DNA from: CAZCWX01 sp964502465
Lineage (GTDB): Bacteria; Desulfobacterota; Binatia; Bin18
Assembly: GCA_964502465.1 (NCBI GenBank)
Contig: CAZCWX010000372.1
Location: forward strand, 1-28,840
DNA: 28,840 bases
Reading direction: 5' to 3'
Under the pieces are notes generated by a model that had not been told where the DNA came from, did not search any database, and saw only the letters and a program-made list of their open reading frames with translations. Positions 1 through 7,494 of the stretch are shown here, piece after piece; positions within the stretch are counted from its first letter, which is position 1; each line of letters begins with the position of its first letter. Both the position numbers and the translations under genes were made by a program.

Positions 1-134
1 GGGACACAAAAAGAGGACAAGCACGCAAGGGGAGGAAGTGTAGACCAATGGCGGAACGTGAGGTCCGAGCGGCTCGTGGGGCACTACTGTTCGGCACAAA
101 TCTTGGCGGTGGGCAAGGTGCTTCCCGTATCCTC

Positions 135-239
135 CCCTCTCCCTTGATGGAAGAGGGCTAGGGAGAGGGTGTCAAGCGGCAAACGGAGTCGGGTGACCGT
201 TTCCCCCTCATCCTGACCTTCTCCCTCCAGGGGAGAAGG
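135..239. repeat. Two purine/pyrimidine stem-loops
   Basis: Positions 135-144 (ccctctccct) pair perfectly with 160-169 (agggagaggg). Positions 217-224 (ccttctcc) pair with 232-239 (ggagaagg). Similar C/T-rich to G/A-rich palindromes recur at about 1668-1787, and a related purine-rich tract lies near 494-509, so this looks like a dispersed small-repeat family. It is non-coding. Whether it is a mobile miniature element or a structured RNA region cannot be told from one window. Confidence 0.6.
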
Positions 240-296
240 AACCCATATGCACATCTGCATAGCGAGTGCCTCACCCTACTGGGGAGAGGCTCACAA

Positions 297-486
297 GGGT
301 AGGTTTTTCGGTCACACCACTATTGACGCAGGGTTGCTGTATACTCCACCGCCGCTGAGGACATCTCCCCGTCATGCCCGCGCAGGCGGGCATCCAGGCT
401 TCTGGGCCGCTGTGTTCGCCGATTTGCTGGATTCCCGCTTTCGCGGGAATGACGAATCTCTGTAACACGCGGCAAAAAACCTACCC
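297..486. repeat. Nested palindromic cassette, 12-bp terminal inverted repeats
   Basis: A perfect 12-bp inverted repeat (gggtaggttttt at 297-308, its complement at 475-486) encloses 166 bp. Inside is a second inverted pair: 370-397, of the form CGTCATGCCCGCG...CATCCAG, and 427-454, of the form CTGGATTCCCGC...ATGACG. Each inner unit is itself a hairpin (gcccgcgcaggcgggc and ttcccgctttcgcgggaa). The inner motif is the well-known CGTCATTCCCGCGAAAGCGGGAATCCAG type of dispersed bacterial repeat. The outer repeats make the whole resemble a non-autonomous miniature element. No transposase is present. Confidence 0.65.
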
Positions 487-522
487 CTGAAAGCTGGGGA
501 GAGGGGGGGACACGGGAAGCAT

Positions 523-1635
523 TTAGATTCCTAACTGTTTCAGATAGTGTGGCAACCGGCTGCGTGCCGCACGACCGGTAAGCCCAGCGCGCTCACAGCG
601 TTCCAAATATTCCTTTACTGTTAGCTGCAGGAAATGGGCAATTGCTTGACTCCCACGCTGAACATGTGCGGCATCAGTGCCGCCGCCGGAAAGGAGAAGC
701 AGGGGCTCGAGGCTTTCTGGGCTCCCAAGCAGGCCAAGGAGGCAATGCTCAGCGGCATCGAGGTAATTGTGCAACGTGGACACCTCCTGTGGTTGACGGG
801 CCAGGTGGTAGCGCAGGTTGCCACTGCCGTACGCAACCATGCGAGCGGCGTCTTGCATTGCCAGACGAAAGAGTCGCATATCCGCGAGAGAAGGGGCTAC
901 TGCTGCCGCGTGGCGGTACAGTCCGAGCAAATAACTGCCGAGCATCACATTGCCGGCAACGGAACTCGCAATATAGGTTTCGGCAGAGAGAATTTCTTTG
1001 AGGGCTTGTTCAGCCGAAACGCTGGCGCGCTTCAACCCTTGCCCGCCCGCCAGGGCGCGCTTGCGAAAGGCTTCTACATGACGGGCCTGGTCAAGGATCT
1101 GGGCGCATAAGTAACTCTTGAGTTCCAGGAATTCCTGGTTGATCGAGTAGATCCAGTGGGATGAGATGCCGAGGGTGACTGTCGCACACTCCTGCAGAAA
1201 GGTACAAAGCTGCGCCATCGCGGCTTCCAAGACTTCAGGCAGGGGGGTGGTGGTCAGGGCGTTCCAGGGAATATCGACTGCTGGGGCCCAGCGCCGCGCC
1301 TTCGCCTCTTCGTACAGCGCGGCAACGTTATCAGCCCACACGTCGCTCTTGCGATTCACGGTATAGCCAAGATCGGGCAGTTTGCCCCATAGCTCTGAGC
1401 CGCGTGGCGCCATGCTGTAGTTGTTGCGGATCAATTCGGGCAGCCGATCGTAGCTGTAGGAACCGACGTTGCAGTCCTCATAGGTCAGGCCGCGGACGGG
1501 GTCTTTTGGGGTCACGCGAACGTGTTCGGTTTTCGCGTCGTACCAGTGGAGAGTGAGGTTTCCGCTCATTACCTGTTGTGTCAGGTTAAAGAGCTCAACA
1601 TCTTCGTAGTAATCTTTTTCAAGGTAGAATGCCAT
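523..1635 (-). CDS. Degenerate ferritin-like di-iron paralogue
   Basis: This 370-residue protein aligns without gaps over its first 270 residues with the di-iron protein encoded just upstream (1812-2951). They share WxxAKTE, PRGxEL, the KSxVWA-type motif and FRKRAL. In ferritin-like enzymes two metals are held by E, EXXH, E and EXXH on four helices. Here the first E (149) remains, but the second motif is DQARH (Q183, H186), the third-helix E is G233, and the last motif is DAARM (A263, M266). At least four expected ligands are replaced, so a catalytic di-iron centre is unlikely. It is probably a regulatory or structural partner that arose by tandem duplication. The ATG at 1635 is followed by MAFYLEKDYYED, matching the paralogue's start. 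The 176-bp gap to the paralogue contains repeats. The fold family is fairly sure; the role is unknown. Confidence 0.75.
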   Translation of the reverse strand: MAFYLEKDYYEDVELFNLTQQVMSGNLTLHWYDAKTEHVRVTPKDPVRGLTYEDCNVGSYSYDRLPELIRNNYSMAPRGSELWGKLPDLGYTVNRKSDVWADNVAALYEEAKARRWAPAVDIPWNALTTTPLPEVLEAAMAQLCTFLQECATVTLGISSHWIYSINQEFLELKSYLCAQILDQARHVEAFRKRALAGGQGLKRASVSAEQALKEILSAETYIASSVAGNVMLGSYLLGLYRHAAAVAPSLADMRLFRLAMQDAARMVAYGSGNLRYHLARQPQEVSTLHNYLDAAEHCLLGLLGSPESLEPLLLLSGGGTDAAHVQRGSQAIAHFLQLTVKEYLERCERAGLTGRAARSRLPHYLKQLGI

Positions 1636-1658
1636 GGCAATACTCTCAAGCGGTGTTG

Positions 1659-1790
1659 GGATGGGTTCCCTCTCTCTTTGGGAGAGGATTCGGATGAGGG
1701 GGTGTAGAAAAAGTTATTGCTTACAAGGTCCTCACCCTGACTTCTGCGACTTCGCTCAGGACAGATCTCTCCCGCTGTGCGGGAGAGGGC
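1659..1790. repeat. Dispersed palindromic repeat between the di-iron genes
   Basis: This stretch lies in the 176-bp gap between the two paralogous di-iron genes. Positions 1767-1775 (ctctcccgc) and 1779-1787 (gcgggagag) form a 9-bp perfect stem with a 3-nt loop. A weaker stem lies at 1669-1674/1682-1687. Its base pattern resembles the repeats at 135-239. It could fold in the transcript and lower expression of the downstream paralogue. There is no T-run, so it is not a classic terminator. Confidence 0.55.
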
Positions 1791-1811
1791 GTATACAGGT
1801 TGAACGTTGTC

Positions 1812-2951
1812 TCACACGATCACGCCGGCTTCTTGCAGCGAGGCACGAGTCAGTTCGAGGGCGTTATGCAGTTTGCTTATTTTGCGCCGTTCCTCGAGCC
1901 CGCACTTATCGAGCCGCTCGAAGTACTCCTCGATTTGCTTCATTTGGAAGAGCGCCGTGATCTTGGTGCCCTGTGCGATATTGTCTTTTTTGGTGCCTTT
2001 CCCAGCCAGGATAATGAACGGTTCGGTCACTTCCATGGCATAGCCACCGCCAAAGATCATATTTTCGACTTCATCAAGATGCTGGTGAATGACCTCGCGC
2101 TTTTCGGGGAAATGGCGCATGACCCACTTGAGGTGCTGCACCCCGTAGCCGACGTGGCGCGCTTCATCCTGCATCACCAGTCGAAACATTTTTTTGTCCA
2201 ACTCAGTGGGGGAAATATACTCACTAAAGCGGAACAAGGTGAGGACAAATCCTTCGCCAGCCAGATGCAGGGCGAGAGACATCTCGGCGAACGAGTCCGA
2301 GTCGCGAATGAGTTTGAGGCTCAATTCGTTCTGCGGGCTTGCCTTCATTAACCCATAGCCGGTGGTGAGCGCACGCTTGCGGAATACTTCCGAGTGGCGG
2401 GCCTCATCCATAACCTGGGTCGCCATGAAGTTCTTCACCTCGGTGAAGTTATTGTTCAATTTGCCGATCCACTCGGCCGGCACGTCGGTGGCGATCATTT
2501 CGACTTCGGTGAGAAAAGTGAGCAACTGAGCATAGGCGCGGCTGATATCATCAGGCAGTTCGTATTTTGCGAGTTCATGCCATGGCACGTCCGACGTGGC
2601 GTTCCACTGTCTGGTCATCGCCTCTTCGTAGTACCCTTCTGTATTATAGGCCCATACCTCACTCTTGTGACTGACCACGGGCTGCAAGTCTGGCAGCCCG
2701 TCGGGCAACTCCGCGCCGCGTGGGGCAAAGCTGCGGTTCTGGCGCACCAATTCTGGCAGAGTGGTGAACCCATAGTCGCCTTTGTCCAGATCACGGAACG
2801 TCAGCCCACGCCGGGGATTCTCAGGCGTGGCCGCGAGCTTCTCGGTCTTTGCGTGCATCCAACTGAGATCGAGATCGCCTTTGAGATTGCGCTGCCACCG
2901 GTCAAGAAAGTTCTTGTCCTCGAAGAAATCGATCGTGCTCAGGTACGCCAT
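1812..2951 (-). CDS. Ferritin-like di-iron oxygenase/oxidase family protein
   Basis: This is a 379-residue soluble protein with a full set of di-iron ligands in helical spacing: E149/E151 on the first helix, DEARH (E183, H186) on the second, AGEGF (E233) on the third and QDEARHVGYG (E263, H266) on the fourth. This is the carboxylate-bridged di-iron pattern of ribonucleotide reductase R2/R2lox, AurF and related ferritin-like oxygenases, so an O2-activating oxidase or oxygenase role is likely. The substrate cannot be read. The ATG at 2951 has a good GGAGG six bases upstream. The gene follows the small protein at 2978-3454 by 26 bp and precedes its own degenerate paralogue, so the three are probably co-transcribed with the luciferase-like monooxygenase upstream. 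Confidence 0.8.
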   Translation of the reverse strand: MAYLSTIDFFEDKNFLDRWQRNLKGDLDLSWMHAKTEKLAATPENPRRGLTFRDLDKGDYGFTTLPELVRQNRSFAPRGAELPDGLPDLQPVVSHKSEVWAYNTEGYYEEAMTRQWNATSDVPWHELAKYELPDDISRAYAQLLTFLTEVEMIATDVPAEWIGKLNNNFTEVKNFMATQVMDEARHSEVFRKRALTTGYGLMKASPQNELSLKLIRDSDSFAEMSLALHLAGEGFVLTLFRFSEYISPTELDKKMFRLVMQDEARHVGYGVQHLKWVMRHFPEKREVIHQHLDEVENMIFGGGYAMEVTEPFIILAGKGTKKDNIAQGTKITALFQMKQIEEYFERLDKCGLEERRKISKLHNALELTRASLQEAGVIV

Positions 2952-2977
2952 AGAGGCCTCCGTACGGAAATGCCGGC

Positions 2978-3454
2978 TTATGCAGTCGCCGCCACTGCGG
3001 ATGCTACGGGTGCAGGAAACTCGACATCCAGGGTGTTCGCCAGGTCGAAAAACTCCTGGATGCTTTCCTGAAAACGGAAAAACTTGTCACGATTGTCGGG
3101 GTCATCGTATAGTAACGTCATCCGCTCACCAAAATGGGTGAGCGTGTTAAGGGAATGTGCGACATCAGCGCTGCCGTGCTGACGGATATTTTCCAGCATT
3201 TCTACCCAGGCGGCGAGGTCGCCTTGCAAAACAAAATCAATCGTCGTCAGGTCAAAAGAGGGAACCTCGCTCACCTCACAACAGTCAAATACCTCGAATG
3301 TCAGGAGATATCGCCATTCCTGCCCAGTCGGGGCGACGAGGTGCACCCCAAAGGTTGTATCAATGAAGCCGAGGCGGCGGAAACGCGCTTCCTCTTGCCG
3401 CATCAGGGTTTGTAAAGCCTGGAAGAAGGATAAGGAAGGAAAGGACGTAGTCAT
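2978..3454 (-). CDS. Small protein, possibly SCP2-like
   Basis: This 158-residue protein sits 26 bp upstream of the di-iron gene on the same strand. The middle (about 68-150) has the pattern DLTTIDFVLQGDLAAW, then a helix, then FGERMTLLYDDPDNRDKF and a final helix with FFDLA. That resembles the strand-helix layout of sterol-carrier-protein-2-like lipid-binding domains, but I see no decisive motif. There is no signal peptide or membrane segment, and the C-terminus is Ala/Val-rich. The ATG at 3454 has only a weak purine-rich AGAGAA upstream. By position it may bind or present a hydrophobic substrate to the neighbouring oxygenases. That role is inference and the family call is tentative. Confidence 0.55.
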   Translation of the reverse strand: MTTSFPSLSFFQALQTLMRQEEARFRRLGFIDTTFGVHLVAPTGQEWRYLLTFEVFDCCEVSEVPSFDLTTIDFVLQGDLAAWVEMLENIRQHGSADVAHSLNTLTHFGERMTLLYDDPDNRDKFFRFQESIQEFFDLANTLDVEFPAPVASAVAATA

Positions 3455-3775
3455 TTTTCTCTGTGCTTTCGTTCAATTCCGCTTACTTCACAGTAAACTG
3501 AATCATGATTCAGATTTGCACGGCGTGGGTGAGTTGTCAAGCGAGAAGGCCTGGGTGCATATCAGAATTCTGGCACGGTACGCGCCTGGCAGTGTTCGTG
3601 CTTCGACGGGCTCAGCACGAACGGCCCATCGTCACCGCATTTCCCCCAGCCTCGTTCGCCCTGAGCATGTCGAAGGGTGAACGGCGGGTTTGCCGTCATC
3701 TCTGCCTGAATGACCAGAAAAGTGATATGCATCCTACGCCACTCGTTGTCTCACACCCCTCACCACCCCCGTGCG
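3455..3775. other. Intergenic region with paired repeats
   Basis: This 321-bp gap separates the luciferase-like gene from the small SCP2-like gene, both on the minus strand. It has no plausible gene. It holds the inverted repeat pair described at 3594-3682 and otherwise ordinary sequence. Its length means the three downstream genes may have their own promoter, but I could not find a -35/-10 pair I trust. Confidence 0.5.
3594..3682. repeat. Inverted pair of REP-like elements
   Basis: Two copies of one element face each other. Copy one (3594-3622) has arms gttcgtgc/gcacgaac around cttcgacgggctca. Copy two (3654-3682) has arms gttcgccct/agggtgaac around the complementary core (gagcatgtcgaag). 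The core TTCGACxxGCTCAG is a common dispersed palindromic repeat in many Gram-negative genomes. The pair could form a long hairpin in the minus-strand transcript between two genes of the block. Confidence 0.7.
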
Positions 3776-4990
3776 CTACACCCGAGCTTCCTCAGGCTGC
3801 AGTGATGCAGGTGTCGGACCGAGCAAGTGCGGCAGGTTCTGGCCAATGTCAGCGCGCACCTGCGGCATCACATCGGTAGCAAAAAGCTTCATGCTTTTGA
3901 GCGCCAATTCGTGTGGCATCGAGCCAATTTGGAACAGACAGAGCATGACACCGGTGCCCAGTTCCTGCAAAATATATGTGAGTTGCTCACGCACGGTAGC
4001 GGGACTGCCGGCAAGGATGAAGCGCCCTTCCATCAAGTCTTCCCAAGTGTTTTGGGTTCCCATGTAGTTCTTGCGGGTAAAGGCACCGACGACGTTGGGG
4101 TAAGAACGTGGAGTGATATATCCTGGGGGAAACCCGAGTTGCGGGGGCATGAGCAACAGTTTCTTCATGAAATACCACACATGCGGCTGGTACTCCTCGC
4201 GCGCCTTTTCATCGGTTTCAGAAACGTAAATAGGAATGAGATAGCCAGCCTGCTCTGGGTCTGCTTCGTATCCTTCTTTGCGGCAGCACGCACGAAATTG
4301 CTCGAAATTGCGGCGATAGATGTCAAAATGAAAGTACGGCAACGCAAAGTAACAGAACCGCTTCCTGGCCACGTACTCCATGGTTTCTACGCTGCCAATG
4401 CCAGGGATCCAGATAGGGGGATGAGGTTTTTGCCGTGGTTTGGGCCAGAGGTTGATGTAGCGAAAATTGTAATGCTTGCCTTCCCAGGCAAAAGGGCCGT
4501 CATCGGTCCAGGCCTTGATGATCAATTCGTGCGCCTCGCGGAAGCGCTCGCGGGCATACGTCGGGTTTACACCATAAGAAAAATACTCTGGTCCATGGCC
4601 AATGACTTGGCCTGAGATCATCCGTCCGTTGGTGATGACATCGAGCATCGCCATCTCCTCGGCGACACGGATGGGATGATCGTAGAGGGGCAAGGCATTG
4701 CCGACCACCGCAATTTTTATATGTTTCGTCGTCCGCGCCAGGCACGCCGCGATGATATTGGGCGAGGGCATATTGCCGTAGGCATTTTGATGATGTTCGT
4801 TGATGCAGACTCCGTCGAAACCCAGGGCTTCCGCATCCTGCAACTGATCCAGATAGTTGTTGTACACGGTAGTGCCGCGTTCGGCGTCGTAGTAGGTGTT
4901 CGGACAGGTGACCCAGGCACTTTTGTGGTGCTGTTCAAAATCATCAGGCAGATACGGCCAGGGCATGAGGTGAAACATAAAAAACTTCAT
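3776..4990 (-). CDS. Luciferase-like flavin-dependent monooxygenase (LLM class)
   Basis: This 404-residue protein has the bacterial luciferase TIM-barrel pattern: an N-terminal MKFFMFHLMPWPYLP strand, GFDGVCINEHH (NEHH at 64-67), then KIAVVGNALPLYDHPIRVAEEMAMLD, a GRMISGQVIGH segment and the WPKPRQKPHPPIWIPG stretch typical of the family. Such enzymes use reduced FMN (some F420) with O2 to oxidise or cleave organic substrates; the flavin here cannot be decided. The ATG at 4990 has a strong AAGGAGG eight bases upstream. It is the first gene of the minus-strand block that continues into the di-iron pair, suggesting a common oxidative pathway. It diverges from rlpA at 5118. The family is confident; the substrate is unknown. 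Confidence 0.87.
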   Translation of the reverse strand: MKFFMFHLMPWPYLPDDFEQHHKSAWVTCPNTYYDAERGTTVYNNYLDQLQDAEALGFDGVCINEHHQNAYGNMPSPNIIAACLARTTKHIKIAVVGNALPLYDHPIRVAEEMAMLDVITNGRMISGQVIGHGPEYFSYGVNPTYARERFREAHELIIKAWTDDGPFAWEGKHYNFRYINLWPKPRQKPHPPIWIPGIGSVETMEYVARKRFCYFALPYFHFDIYRRNFEQFRACCRKEGYEADPEQAGYLIPIYVSETDEKAREEYQPHVWYFMKKLLLMPPQLGFPPGYITPRSYPNVVGAFTRKNYMGTQNTWEDLMEGRFILAGSPATVREQLTYILQELGTGVMLCLFQIGSMPHELALKSMKLFATDVMPQVRADIGQNLPHLLGPTPASLQPEEARV

Positions 4991-5077
4991 CGAGAAACCT
5001 CCTTCGGCTGCTCAGTGAACCGTTATTCAGACATATCCTGACGTTGGACGGCAAGTAAAGAGCAGGAACGATGCGGA

Positions 5078-5106
5078 TTGCCGACTGCCAGGTGCCTGGT
5101 TATAAT
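5078..5106 (+). promoter_or_regulatory. Sigma-70-type promoter for rlpA
   Basis: A perfect -10 box TATAAT lies at 5101-5106, with TTGCCG (4 of 6 consensus bases) at 5078-5083 and a 17-bp spacer. Within the spacer, 5088-5099 is a small palindrome (ccaggtgcctgg) that could be an operator. Transcription would start near 5112-5114, only a few bases before the ATG at 5118, implying a nearly leaderless mRNA. Confidence 0.5.
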
Positions 5107-5117
5107 TCAGGCCTATC

Positions 5118-5804
5118 ATGGTGGTACACTGTAGATGGTGGTTTGGCGGCATGTGCATCGTGTTGACACTCGGCGGTTGTAGTGGTCTGTGGCAGCCCAC
5201 GTCCACGTTTCAGCGTCCAGTTGTTCCTTTGCCGTCCTCTACAAATCCGGTGCAGACCGGTGTGGCCTCCTGGTACGGCCCTGGCTTTCATGGGAAGCGC
5301 ACCTCCAATGGGGAGGTGTATAATCAGTACGAATTGACCGCGGCGCACCCGACGCTTCCTTTAGGGTCGCGCGTGATGGTGACCAATGTGAAAACGAATC
5401 AAGCGGTTGAAGTGCGTGTCAATGACCGTGGACCATTTGTGGGTGGCCGGGTGATCGATCTCTCTTACGCTGCTGCGCGGAGTATCGGGGTCTATGAACC
5501 AGGCACGGCACCGGTGCGTATTGAAGTGCTTTCCGCCGCTGCACCGCTACTGAAAGTCGCCTATGCGGTACAAGTGGGGTCCTATGCCGATGCGGCGAAA
5601 GCTTCGGCGCTCAAAGCCCAATTCGTCGGGCATTACCACGATGTGTATATCAGTCCCATGTCGACAGGCCTGCTGCGATATTATCAGGTGCGGTTAGGGC
5701 CGTTCTCACAACGGGAAGTTGCTGCCGTCCGGGCCCGAGAAATCGCGCAGGCCGGAAGGGCGGCTATCATTGTTGAAGAAGATGACCGCTGGGCCGAGCG
5801 TTGA
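5118..5804 (+). CDS. rlpA: RlpA-like septal peptidoglycan lipoprotein with SPOR domain
   Basis: This is a 228-residue lipoprotein. A short N-terminal segment with an arginine, then a hydrophobic run ending in LTLGGC (C21) forms a lipobox. Residues about 47-138 are the RlpA double-psi beta-barrel: GVASWYGPGFHGKRTSNGE, AAHPTLPLGS, VNDRGPF (101-107) and RVIDLSYAAARSIG. Residues about 148-225 are a SPOR domain (YAVQVGSYADAAKA, YYQVRLGPF) that binds denuded septal glycan. RlpA proteins are outer-membrane lytic transglycosylases acting in cell separation. The start at 5118 has no Shine-Dalgarno sequence, but the next ATG would leave too short a signal sequence. The gene following it is 83 bp away on the same strand. 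Confidence 0.9.
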   Translation: MVVHCRWWFGGMCIVLTLGGCSGLWQPTSTFQRPVVPLPSSTNPVQTGVASWYGPGFHGKRTSNGEVYNQYELTAAHPTLPLGSRVMVTNVKTNQAVEVRVNDRGPFVGGRVIDLSYAAARSIGVYEPGTAPVRIEVLSAAAPLLKVAYAVQVGSYADAAKASALKAQFVGHYHDVYISPMSTGLLRYYQVRLGPFSQREVAAVRAREIAQAGRAAIIVEEDDRWAER

Positions 5805-5887
5805 GTCGTCGCTGGAACCCCTCGACGGCATATAAAGAGAGCGATAAAATAACACCACTGATAGTTTTTGGAAGAGGAAGAGGAACT

Positions 5888-7183
5888 ATGATGGAAGGAT
5901 ACGATCGCCATGAGGAGCAAGATCAAAATCTTGGGGCGACGACAGCAACAACCCGTGTGGTTGCGTTGCGTGATCCAGCTGGTGGGCGTCGTCTTCCTAG
6001 CGACATCATTAAAGAAGATGTGTTGTCTTTGCCATTGACAACCTGGGTGGTCTTTCACGGAGACGAACTCGGCGAGCCTGCTGCGTATGCTGCCGATCTG
6101 ATGCGTCGTTTGGTACGGCTCCAGTATCGCTGGGTCGGCCAGGCGAACCTCGATTTTCTGCAAAGACCTGAACTCATGGAGTTAGCACGGCAAAGCCATT
6201 GCGGTGCCCTGGCGTTTGATGGAGAGCAGATTTCTGGGCAATACCTGACAACCGAAACGCTTGCGACGCCAGAAGCGTTGGCTCAACTTGCTGCTTCACT
6301 GCGTACCCTGGCGGAACAGGGAGTGCTCACCATCGTCCGATTTGTGTTCGGCTACGACACCGACGACGAAGGGGTGTTTGAGCGGACCGTGCGCTTTTGC
6401 TTCGATGCGCAGGTGGGGTTGCCGTCTTTTTCTTTATTAACCCCTCTACCAGAGGGCACGCTCTTCGCCGCACTTGCACGTGAAGGTCGCCTCCTGCAGA
6501 AGGACTTCTCCTTGTATGACGGGTCGCATGCTGTTTTTCATCCGAAGCTCATGACGCCGGCAGCGCTTGAGAATGGCCTGTATTGGACTCGACGGCGAGT
6601 GTATAGCCACAGCGCGATTTGGCGTCGAACGGTTTCCCGTAGAGGGCGAACCGTACAGCGTCTCCTGACCAATTACGCGCAACGGAAGCAGTATACGGCT
6701 GGCCCGCGCGGCGCGTACACCGAAACGATGCGGTTGCTGAAACAGTTATCGCAACCGATCGCGGTCCGCGAGCAAGCCTCTTTTATCTCAACCCTGAAGG
6801 ATGCCGTTGGGCAGACGACTCGACATCTCCACGGGGCATTACTCCGCCCCCGCGTCATTCGGGACGAGCCGTTGAAGGCCTTAACCCTGCGACTCGAAGG
6901 GGTGCTTGATGCGAGCAGCGCGACCGAGGTGCTGCGCCGTATTCATCAGGCGATCCGCGCTGGACATCAAAAAGTCGTTCTTGACCTCAAGGGGTTGGAA
7001 TTGGTGTCGCCAACTGTGATCACCCGGTTCCTGGAAGAGAATGCTCAGGCGCTGATCGCGCTCCGTGATCGTGTGGTATTTCGCCACCTGCGAACCGCGC
7101 TGGAGGCGATCAAAGCCAATCTCGGCGGCGTACTGCCCAATGCACACCTTTTCGAGTTGGTTCAAGAAGAGGCGGGAAATTGA
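5888..7183 (+). CDS. Radical-SAM-like domain lacking its Fe-S motif, fused to STAS
   Basis: I place the start at the ATG at 5888, preceded by AGAGGAAGAGGAA; the frame is open further upstream but without a good start. The 431-residue product begins with a short tail. Residues about 50-250 then match the second half of B12-binding radical SAM proteins: WVVFHGDELGEPAAYA, RWVGQANLDF, CGALAFDGEQIS, RFVFGYDTDDEG, LLTPLPEGT and YDGSHAVFHPKLM. The CxxxCxxC cluster motif is absent, and the only cysteines are C105 and C171. Residues about 330-428 look like a STAS domain (LRLEGVLDASSATEVL, KVVLDLKGLELVS). No SAM cleavage is expected. A binding or regulatory role, perhaps in partner switching, is inferred. 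It overlaps the convergent cutA by 22 bp at the 3' end. Confidence 0.7.
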   Translation: MMEGYDRHEEQDQNLGATTATTRVVALRDPAGGRRLPSDIIKEDVLSLPLTTWVVFHGDELGEPAAYAADLMRRLVRLQYRWVGQANLDFLQRPELMELARQSHCGALAFDGEQISGQYLTTETLATPEALAQLAASLRTLAEQGVLTIVRFVFGYDTDDEGVFERTVRFCFDAQVGLPSFSLLTPLPEGTLFAALAREGRLLQKDFSLYDGSHAVFHPKLMTPAALENGLYWTRRRVYSHSAIWRRTVSRRGRTVQRLLTNYAQRKQYTAGPRGAYTETMRLLKQLSQPIAVREQASFISTLKDAVGQTTRHLHGALLRPRVIRDEPLKALTLRLEGVLDASSATEVLRRIHQAIRAGHQKVVLDLKGLELVSPTVITRFLEENAQALIALRDRVVFRHLRTALEAIKANLGGVLPNAHLFELVQEEAGN

Positions 7184-7494
7184 GTGGCATCGTGTAACCA
7201 CTGCAAATACGCTTCCGACCCGGTCAGAATCGGCAGAGCGATCACTTCCGGCACCTGGTAGGAATGCAAAGCTTTTATTCTGGCTGCGACTGCGGCAAAA
7301 TGTTCAGCTCGGGTTTTAAGCAGCAGTAACCACTCTCGATCATCAGTAACCGTTCCTTCCCACCGGTAGATCGAGCGGATCGGACTCACCAGATTGACGC
7401 AAGCGGCGAGTCGCTCCTCGACGAGCATTTTGGCGATCGTTTCGGCCTCCGCTTCTGAGCCGGCGGTGACCAGGACGATAATGTATTCAGTCAC
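7162..7494 (-). CDS. cutA: CutA divalent-cation tolerance protein
   Basis: I choose the GTG at 7494, which has AGGAG seven bases upstream and gives a 110-residue product, the normal CutA size; the frame is open to 7554 without a better start. CutA-type sequence is clear: ITEY-like start (VTEYIIVLVTAGSEAEAETIA), LVEERLAACVNLV, SIYRWEGTV, EWLLLLKTR and SYQVPEVIALPI. CutA1 is a cytosolic ferredoxin-like trimer linked to copper tolerance and protein stability; its exact role is unsettled. The start overlaps the end of the glutaredoxin-like gene by 8 bp (GTGACTGA), so the two are translationally coupled. Confidence 0.9.
   Translation of the reverse strand: MTEYIIVLVTAGSEAEAETIAKMLVEERLAACVNLVSPIRSIYRWEGTVTDDREWLLLLKTRAEHFAAVAARIKALHSYQVPEVIALPILTGSEAYLQWLHDATQFPASS

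Larger units (their letters stand above)
1..522. other. Non-coding left flank with repeats
   Basis: I see no convincing gene here. The short open frames in it run through palindromic repeats, and neither strand gives a protein with recognisable composition or a ribosome binding site. The stretch downstream of the last gene of the minus-strand block (ending at 523) is packed with inverted repeats, listed separately, and could act as a transcription end or RNA-stability region. No T-tracted intrinsic terminator could be assigned. Confidence 0.6.

Noticed and set aside
247..468. Short open frames on both strands at 247-468
   Set aside because: They run through palindromic repeat units that translate to the familiar HARAGGHPG / IPAKAGIQ strings, a hallmark of repeat DNA rather than genes.
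1767..1787. Intrinsic terminator between the two di-iron genes
   Set aside because: The stem is strong but no T-run follows on either strand; it matches a dispersed repeat instead.
3827..4615. 262-residue plus-strand open frame over the luciferase-like gene
   Set aside because: Antisense shadow of a well-supported monooxygenase; no ribosome site or domain.
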